From: Ectothiorhodospiraceae bacterium
Lineage (GTDB): Bacteria > Pseudomonadota > Gammaproteobacteria > HK1
NCBI GenBank assembly: GCA_024234875.1
Contig: JACKNM010000002.1
Location: 248,001-312,000 of the forward strand
Length of the DNA: 64,000 nucleotides
Direction of reading: 5' to 3'
The translations under genes and the position numbers were made by a program. Each line of letters begins with the position of its first letter. Within the stretch, counting starts at the first letter, position 1. Below are positions 58,982 through 64,000 of the stretch, piece after piece. The notes below the pieces were generated by a model. It was given only the letters and a program-made list of their open reading frames with translations, was not told the origin of the DNA and did no database searches.

Positions 58982-59284
58982 CTACTCGAGGTCGATGTCC
59001 AACATCAGGTACGAAAGGCTCTTGCCGTGCGCATCGAGCGCGAGGGACACGGTGACCCCGCCGCCGAGCGCATTCTCGATGACGAAGTTCAGCGCGCGCA
59101 GGCGCGGGAGCTCGAAGCGAGTGACCGGCCCGGCCGCGACATGGGCGAACGCCGCCGCCACCCGCTCGCCCGTCAGTCGCTCGCGCAAGGTCGCCCAGGC
59201 CGCATCGTCGTACGCGATCACCGAGACGTTCGAGGTGTTGCCCTTGTCGCCGGCCCGGGCGTGGGCGAGCTCGTAGACCTTCAC
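58982..59284 (-). CDS. AtuA-associated small protein (ferredoxin-fold, C-terminal AtuA-like)
   Basis: 100 residues: VYELAHARAGDKGNTSNVSVIAYDD then NALGGGVTVSLALDAHGKSLSYLMLDIDL (in short form). The AHARAGDKGNTSNV segment is diagnostic for the small partner that follows DUF1446/AtuA genes, which is often fused to it. It overlaps the AtuA-like gene by 4 bp (stop and start share ATGA-type overlap), so both are one translational unit. Confidence 0.83.
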   Translation of the reverse strand: MKVYELAHARAGDKGNTSNVSVIAYDDAAWATLRERLTGERVAAAFAHVAAGPVTRFELPRLRALNFVIENALGGGVTVSLALDAHGKSLSYLMLDIDLE

Positions 59285-60627
59285 GCCACCACCTCCACCC
59301 GCACCCCCGGGTCGACCAGCTCTCGCGGCAACAGCACGGACTTCACCGCCAGCACCTCACGCAGCGCGTTGGTGCCGCCGCCACCGCCGGCCGGTCCGTT
59401 GACGTGCAGGGTGCGGACCTCGAATCCGACCGCGCGCGCCGCCTCGCGGTCGCGGCTCCGGGCCGCGATGCGGAGCCGCACCTCGTACGGCTCGACCCGG
59501 CCCGAGCCCATGCCGTGCAGGCTCGACATGCCGATGTAGTCGACCCGGATCTCGGGATAGCTGAAACCGCGCATCTCGAGGCGCTGGCGCACCACCTGCT
59601 CGGCGAGGCGGGCGCGCGCGAGGGCGTTCGGCCCCGCGTAGCCGACCTGCCCCTCGCCGACCCAGCCGTCGTGGTAACCCACCACGACCTTGTAGCTGTC
59701 GGTGCGCGGCGCGGCGCGCGCCCCGGTGACGCGGACGCGGTCGGGCGCCACCGCCTGGAAGTCCACTCCGGTGATGTCGAGGACGCAATCGGGTGTGATG
59801 TAGCGCGCCGGGTCGTGCATCTCGTAGAGGATTTGCTCCTTGCAGGTCATCTCGTCGAGGCGTCCGCCCGAGCCGTCGGGCTTGCCGAGGACCAGATCCC
59901 CGTTCGCCGTGACATCGGCGAACGGAAAGCCGATGGTGGCCATGTCCGGCACGTCCTTGGGCCCGGGATCGGCGAAACACCCACCGGTGAGCTGCGCGGC
60001 GCATTCCATCAGGTGCCCGGCGACGGTGCCCGCCGCGAGGCGCGGGTAGTCGTCGTAGCGCCACCCGAGACCGTGCAGCATGCAGCCGAGAAAGAGCGAC
60101 GGATCCGCCACCCGCCCGGTCATCACCACCGGCGCGCCGGTGGCGAGCGCGTCGCGAATGGTGTCGGCACCGAGATACGCGTTGGCGGCCGCCATGTCCG
60201 GCAAGATCGACTCCAGCGGCTCACCGGTCTCGAGCAGCGGCAGCTCCGGGTGGGCGCGGACGACCTCGGTGACGTCGTCGCCGTGGACCACCGCCACCGG
60301 CATCGGGCCGAGCCCGAGCGCCACCGCCTCACCGCGCACCGCGCGCGCCGCGGCGAGCGGGTTCGCGGCCCCCATATTGGTGACCACCCGAATCCCGCGG
60401 GCGTGCACCGCCGGCAGCACCGCCTGGAATCGCTCGACCAGATACGGGGTGTAGCCGCGCTCGGGGTCGGCCAGGCGCGCCTGGCGCTCGCGCGCGATGG
60501 TGCGCTCGGCGAGGCATTCGAAGACCAGATAGTCGACGTCACCTCGCTCCGCCATCTCGGCCGCCGGGTCGATGCGATCGTCGGAGAACCCGGCACCGGT
60601 GCCGACGCGCACGCGTCGCTCGCTCAT
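59281..60627 (-). CDS. Acyclic terpene utilisation AtuA-family protein (DUF1446)
   Basis: 448 residues. Features include GTGAGFSDDRIDPAAEMAERGDVDYLVFECLAERT (N-terminus, in short form), VVTNMGAANPLAAARAV and PVVMTGRVADPSLFLGCM. AtuA of Pseudomonas acts in citronellol/geraniol degradation, but the biochemical role of the family is not known, and most members lie outside terpene clusters. It is upstream of its small partner; the next gene upstream is on the opposite strand. Confidence 0.85.
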   Translation of the reverse strand: MSERRVRVGTGAGFSDDRIDPAAEMAERGDVDYLVFECLAERTIARERQARLADPERGYTPYLVERFQAVLPAVHARGIRVVTNMGAANPLAAARAVRGEAVALGLGPMPVAVVHGDDVTEVVRAHPELPLLETGEPLESILPDMAAANAYLGADTIRDALATGAPVVMTGRVADPSLFLGCMLHGLGWRYDDYPRLAAGTVAGHLMECAAQLTGGCFADPGPKDVPDMATIGFPFADVTANGDLVLGKPDGSGGRLDEMTCKEQILYEMHDPARYITPDCVLDITGVDFQAVAPDRVRVTGARAAPRTDSYKVVVGYHDGWVGEGQVGYAGPNALARARLAEQVVRQRLEMRGFSYPEIRVDYIGMSSLHGMGSGRVEPYEVRLRIAARSRDREAARAVGFEVRTLHVNGPAGGGGGTNALREVLAVKSVLLPRELVDPGVRVEVVA

Positions 60628-60777
60628 GACCTCCTCCCTCGGCGCGAATGCCGGTCACTCGTCGGACACGCCATGGTGACATCCCACCGCGTCCACTGCA
60701 CGGCGCGCGCCGCGTACCCCATTCACATCCGGGCGCCGGCGGCCTCAGAATGCAGCGTCCCATCCGTGGCCGCCTGC

Positions 60778-61299
60778 ATGTCCGCCGACACCGCCTCACA
60801 TCACCGCCGGCTCGGCATCCGCCCCGCGACAGAAGCGGACGCCGCGTCGATCTGCACCATCTACAACCAGGGCATCGAGGACCGCCTGGCGACGCTCGAG
60901 ACCACGCTGCGCACGCCGCAGGAGCGCCGCGAGTGGCTCGCCGCGCGTGGCCCTCGGCATCCGGTGCTGGTTGCCGAGCGCGACGACGCGATCGTCGGCT
61001 GGGGAAGTCTCAACGCGTTCAATCCACGCCCGGCCTACGACCACGTGGCCGACTTCTCGGTGTACGTGGAGCGAGCCAGCCGCGGCACCGGTGTCGGCGG
61101 CGCGATCATCGAGGCGCTCGAGCGCGAGGCACGGCGGCTCGGCTACCACAAGATGGTGCTGGCGATGTTCGCCTGGAACGATGCCGGCGTCGCGCTGTAT
61201 CGAAAGGCCGGATTCCGGATCGTCGGCACCTACCGTGAGCAGGGTCGACTCGACGGCAGGTGGGTCGACACCACGTTGATGGAGAAGCTCCTCGACTGA
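60778..61299 (+). CDS. GNAT-family N-acetyltransferase
   Basis: 173 residues. The acetyl-CoA-binding signature is RASRGTGVGGAIIEAL; GRLGIRPATEADAASI is the N-terminal strand-helix, and KAGFRIVGTYREQGRLDG is close to arsinothricin/phosphinothricin or ribosomal-protein acetyltransferases of the phosphinothricin N-acetyltransferase-like group. No resistance is implied. It is isolated between divergent and convergent neighbours. The start ATG 60778 is preferred. Confidence 0.83.
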   Translation: MSADTASHHRRLGIRPATEADAASICTIYNQGIEDRLATLETTLRTPQERREWLAARGPRHPVLVAERDDAIVGWGSLNAFNPRPAYDHVADFSVYVERASRGTGVGGAIIEALEREARRLGYHKMVLAMFAWNDAGVALYRKAGFRIVGTYREQGRLDGRWVDTTLMEKLLD

Positions 61300-61327
61300 G
61301 CACCCCTCACGGCCGATGGCCGCGCGC

Positions 61328-62008
61328 TCAGATCAGCTCGTCCTCGCGCCGGTCGGTCTCGCCGTAGCGGCGCAGCGTCGCCGGCCGGGTGCCGGCGTAG
61401 AGCCGCTCGACGTTGGCGGCGATCTTCGCGTTCTCGCGCTCGAACAGGCTGTTGCCGGCGAGATCGCTCTCGACCAGGAACGGGCCGAAATTCTCGACCT
61501 CGAGCACCCACATCGCCTGCGCGATGCCGAGCTCGTCCAGCCAGTGCGCGGCGCGGACCTTGCGGATGCCCCGGCCGAGCAGGGCGCCGGTGCCATAACC
61601 CACGGTGGTGAGGTAGACCGCACCGCGCGGCACGAAGTGCTCGCGGTAGTCGGCGCTGCTCATCCCGCCCTTGCCGACGATGACCTTGGCCTGCGAGATG
61701 TCGAACCACCGCGACATCCACTTCGAGAACCGGAACGAGGCGGTCGCGGTCACCGCGCCCATCTCGAACGAGCCGTCGGGGTTGACCCGCGCCGCCGGTG
61801 AGCAGTGGAAGTTGACGTTGCCGATACTCGCGACGTCGCCGGGCAGCGGCGTGCCGTCGTCGACGACCTTCTTGTAGACGCCTTCCCGCGCGGTGTAGAC
61901 CAGCCCGTCGATGTAGACGACGTTGCCGATCTCGAGCCCGACCAGATCCTCGGTGGTGACCGGAGACCTCAGCCGGACTGTCTTGAGCTCTGATCCTGTG
62001 TCGTCCAT
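61328..62008 (-). CDS. Class I fumarase/tartrate dehydratase, beta subunit
   Basis: 226 residues. It matches the C-terminal half of class I fumarase/tartrate dehydratase beta: LRSPVTTEDLVGLEIGN, CSPAARVNPDGSF and VGKGGMSSADYREHF. The start, ATG 62008, lies inside the alpha subunit gene (40-bp overlap). Together the two would hydrate fumarate or dehydrate L-tartrate by an iron-sulphur-dependent mechanism. Which substrate is used cannot be decided from sequence. Confidence 0.83.
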   Translation of the reverse strand: MDDTGSELKTVRLRSPVTTEDLVGLEIGNVVYIDGLVYTAREGVYKKVVDDGTPLPGDVASIGNVNFHCSPAARVNPDGSFEMGAVTATASFRFSKWMSRWFDISQAKVIVGKGGMSSADYREHFVPRGAVYLTTVGYGTGALLGRGIRKVRAAHWLDELGIAQAMWVLEVENFGPFLVESDLAGNSLFERENAKIAANVERLYAGTRPATLRRYGETDRREDELI

Positions 62009-62940
62009 TCGACCGTCTCTCGCCTCGCGTACTCGGTGAACCACTGCGGGTCGGTGCGCTCGACCACCGTGCCGTCGGCGTGGATGCGCGCGCACGCCCG
62101 ACGCGACGACAGGCAGAACATGTGCACGCTCATCGGCATTCCGCCGGTATGGCAGTAGCCGACCTCGATGTGGCAGTCGACCACCATCGACGAGCCCGCG
62201 AAGCCCATCGCGCCCATGCCGACCTCGTTGCCGAGCGTCTTGAGCTCCTCCTCCAACGCCGCGATCCGCGGATCGGGATTACGATCACCGACCACCCGCA
62301 GACACGCCGCCTGCTTGCCGAGCACCATGCAGGTGTCCTTCGAGCCCCCGAGCCCGATACCGACGATCGCCGGCTGGCAGGCCAGCCCGCGCTTGCCGAA
62401 GGCGAGCAGCGCATCGAGGTAGAAGCGCTTGATGCCGTCGATACCGTCTCCCGGGAACAGCATCCGATAGTCGGTGCCGAACAGCCCACCCTTGTGCACC
62501 GTGGTGAGCTCCACCCAGTCGCCCTCGGGATGGAAGCTGTACTCGATCTCCGGCGCGTTGATACCGACGTTGTTGTCGTGATCGGTGCGCCACAGCGGAT
62601 GGACCCGGTTCGGCCGCAACGGCACGCCGTTGGTGGCCTCGGCGGTGGCACGCCGCAGCGCCGTCTCGAGCGCCACCGGGCCGCCCTCGACGCGCGCCTC
62701 GTTGCCGTACTTCACGTACCAGCGGGGCACACCGGTATCGGCGCACATCGCCCGCCGGTCCTCCTTCGCCGCGTCGTAGTTCGAGAGCATGGTCTTGATC
62801 ACGAAGCACGACAGCGGACCCTTCTCGGTGCTCGCCATGTCGCGCAGCGCGCCGAGATAGTCGTCCGGGATCTCGATCGCCGCCTTGCTCATCAATCGGC
62901 CGGCGGTCGCGTGGATGGTCTCGATGGGAATCATCGGCAT
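61969..62940 (-). CDS. Class I fumarase/tartrate dehydratase, alpha subunit
   Basis: 323 residues. Conserved segments are PLSCFVIKTMLSNYDAAKEDRRAMCADTGVPRW (by its parts: MCADTGVPRW), HDNNVGINAPEIEYSFH, GLGGSKDTCMVLGKQA and MGFAGSSMVVDCHIEVGYCHTGG. Several cysteines can bind the [4Fe-4S] cluster. It overlaps the beta gene by 40 bp. Its neighbour upstream encodes a flavoprotein of the succinate dehydrogenase/fumarate reductase type, so a C4-dicarboxylate pathway is likely. Confidence 0.85.
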   Translation of the reverse strand: MPMIPIETIHATAGRLMSKAAIEIPDDYLGALRDMASTEKGPLSCFVIKTMLSNYDAAKEDRRAMCADTGVPRWYVKYGNEARVEGGPVALETALRRATAEATNGVPLRPNRVHPLWRTDHDNNVGINAPEIEYSFHPEGDWVELTTVHKGGLFGTDYRMLFPGDGIDGIKRFYLDALLAFGKRGLACQPAIVGIGLGGSKDTCMVLGKQAACLRVVGDRNPDPRIAALEEELKTLGNEVGMGAMGFAGSSMVVDCHIEVGYCHTGGMPMSVHMFCLSSRRACARIHADGTVVERTDPQWFTEYARRETVEWTTQDQSSRQSG

Positions 62941-62964
62941 GTCCTCGCCTGCCTGTGGCGCCGG

Positions 62965-64000
62965 TCAGGCGGCCTCCTCGTCGGTGTCGATCAGCGATTC
63001 GCCGGGACGCACGATGGTGAACTCGACCGGCTCGTCGGACATCTCGACCCGACCCTCTCGCGCACGGGCGACGGTGAAGGTCGAGGTCTCGAGATTGCGG
63101 GTCTCAGGGAAATCCTCGCGGAAATGGGCTCCGCGCGAGTCGTCGCGCTGCAGCGATGCATGCGCGATCACCTCGCTGACCTCGATCAGGCTGCGCAGGT
63201 TGAGCCAGTCGTGCCAGGTGAGGTTGAACGCGCGGTCGACGTCGGCCACACCGGTCTCGAGCAGCTCGGCGTGGAGCCCTTCCAGATTGCCGATACCGCG
63301 CCGCAACCCGTCGGCGGTGCGAATGACGCCGACATCGTCCCACATCACGTCCAACAAGGCGTCGCGCAGCGCGTTCACGTCACCGCGGCCGTGGCGGAAC
63401 GGGTGCAGGGCACGGTCGATCTCGGCCGTCAGCAGCGACTCGTCCGGCGCCCCGCCACCGTTGCCGGCGCCGACCCAGCGCGCCATCTCCTCGCCGGCGA
63501 CGCCGCCGTAGACGGTGGAGTTGGCGACGCCGTTGCCGCCGAGACGGTTCGCACCGTGCACGCCACCGGCATCCTCGCCGGCCACGTAGAGGCCGGGGAT
63601 GGTGGTGGTGGTGTCGGGCTCGCAGACCACGCCCCCCATCAGGTAGTGCGCCGTCGGCACCACCTCGACCAGCCCGCCGGCGAGGTCGAAACCGCAGTCG
63701 GCGCAGCGCTCGACCATGCCCTTGAACTGGCGGCGGACGTTGTCGGGGCCGAGATGGCCCATGCTGATGTGGACACCGCCGTTCGGCGTGGTGTTGCCCT
63801 TGCGCATCTGGTCGTAGATGGCGCGGCTCACGATGTCACGGGTGGCGCGCTCGGCGCGCTCGGCGTACGCCTCCATGAACCGATGGCCGTGTCCGTTCAG
63901 CAGGTGACCGCCGGCGCCGCGCAGACCCTCCTCGAGCACCGTGCCGGTCATGCGGGTGTCCGGCCCGGCGAGCAACCCGGTCGGATGGAACTGCACCATC
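62965..64000 (-). CDS. Succinate dehydrogenase/fumarate reductase flavoprotein subunit (C-terminal part)
   Basis: The gene runs off the right edge of the window; 345 codons are visible. It includes MVQFHPTGLLAG, HYLMGGVVCEPDTTT, GLYVAGEDAGGVHGANRLGGNG and the C-terminal helical domain. These are the fumarate reductase/succinate dehydrogenase/aspartate oxidase flavoprotein signatures. It lies 24 bp upstream of the fumarase-like alpha gene on the same strand. An iron-sulphur subunit should follow outside the visible region or be absent. Confidence 0.85.
   Translation of the reverse strand, partial: MVQFHPTGLLAGPDTRMTGTVLEEGLRGAGGHLLNGHGHRFMEAYAERAERATRDIVSRAIYDQMRKGNTTPNGGVHISMGHLGPDNVRRQFKGMVERCADCGFDLAGGLVEVVPTAHYLMGGVVCEPDTTTTIPGLYVAGEDAGGVHGANRLGGNGVANSTVYGGVAGEEMARWVGAGNGGGAPDESLLTAEIDRALHPFRHGRGDVNALRDALLDVMWDDVGVIRTADGLRRGIGNLEGLHAELLETGVADVDRAFNLTWHDWLNLRSLIEVSEVIAHASLQRDDSRGAHFREDFPETRNLETSTFTVARAREGRVEMSDEPVEFTIVRPGESLIDTDEEAA

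Overview
The window is a high-GC stretch of bacterial chromosome (about 70% G+C by eye) with tightly packed, often overlapping genes and very few gaps. Most genes belong to families common in Pseudomonadota. Two features point towards Alphaproteobacteria: a glycerol-type ABC transporter closely resembling GlpSTPQV of Rhizobium leguminosarum, and a DUF6867-type membrane protein inside a branched-chain amino acid (liv) transporter operon. I cannot fix the class: REP-like repeats near 48.9 kb and 53.8 kb also occur in other Pseudomonadota. I saw no rRNA, tRNA, CRISPR array, prophage or transposase gene. Layout: 0-7.1 kb holds a nitrilase-family C-terminus, two beta-hydroxyacid dehydrogenases, a dienelactone hydrolase, a DUF547 protein and a GST. 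Among them, at 1.2-3.0 kb, lies a compact candidate RiPP locus: a borosin-type peptide alpha-N-methyltransferase converging on a Nif11-type precursor peptide and a translationally coupled unknown protein. 7.4-9.6 kb carries a class II aldolase and an APH-like phosphotransferase. 9.65-16.0 kb is an unusual signalling and redox module. A PP2C phosphatase with a cyclic-nucleotide-binding domain is divergent from a three-gene operon: an NAD(P)/FAD reductase fused to two cyclic-nucleotide-binding domains and four [4Fe-4S] clusters, a membrane protein with two histidine pairs spaced for b hemes, and an FHA domain fused through one membrane helix to a decaheme cytochrome c. 16.1-22.8 kb is the glycerol-type ABC transporter with its DeoR/GlpR-like regulator. 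23-27 kb has a HAD phosphatase, a DHDPS-family aldolase with a divergent IclR regulator and paired operators, and an M20 amidohydrolase. 27-29.6 kb has a flavin monooxygenase-like protein and a TauD/TfdA dioxygenase. 29.7-35.3 kb is a complete liv transporter. 35.4-37.0 kb has a MITE-like inverted-repeat element and an amidase. 37.1-40.2 kb encodes a DUF1631-GGDEF-EAL protein, followed by an Hsp20. 41.1-48.8 kb is a complete leucine/isovalerate degradation (liu) operon with an MFS transporter. 48.9-49.2 kb is a tandem palindromic repeat array. 49.3-58.9 kb holds small catabolic enzymes, a large unknown protein, a short hairpin array, an arginase-fold protein with altered active-site residues, an MFS/cytochrome c pair and two hydrolases. 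59-64 kb encodes AtuA-family proteins, an acetyltransferase, a two-subunit class I fumarase/tartrate dehydratase and a truncated succinate dehydrogenase/fumarate reductase flavoprotein. How it works together: most of the window suits an aerobic heterotroph taking up and oxidising amino acids, glycerol-like polyols, amides and organic acids. The two parts that look least described are the Nif11-led split borosin candidate (1.2-3.0 kb) and the phosphorylation- and nucleotide-sensing electron conduit (9.65-16.0 kb). Both roles are inferred from sequence motifs read by eye; no database search was possible.
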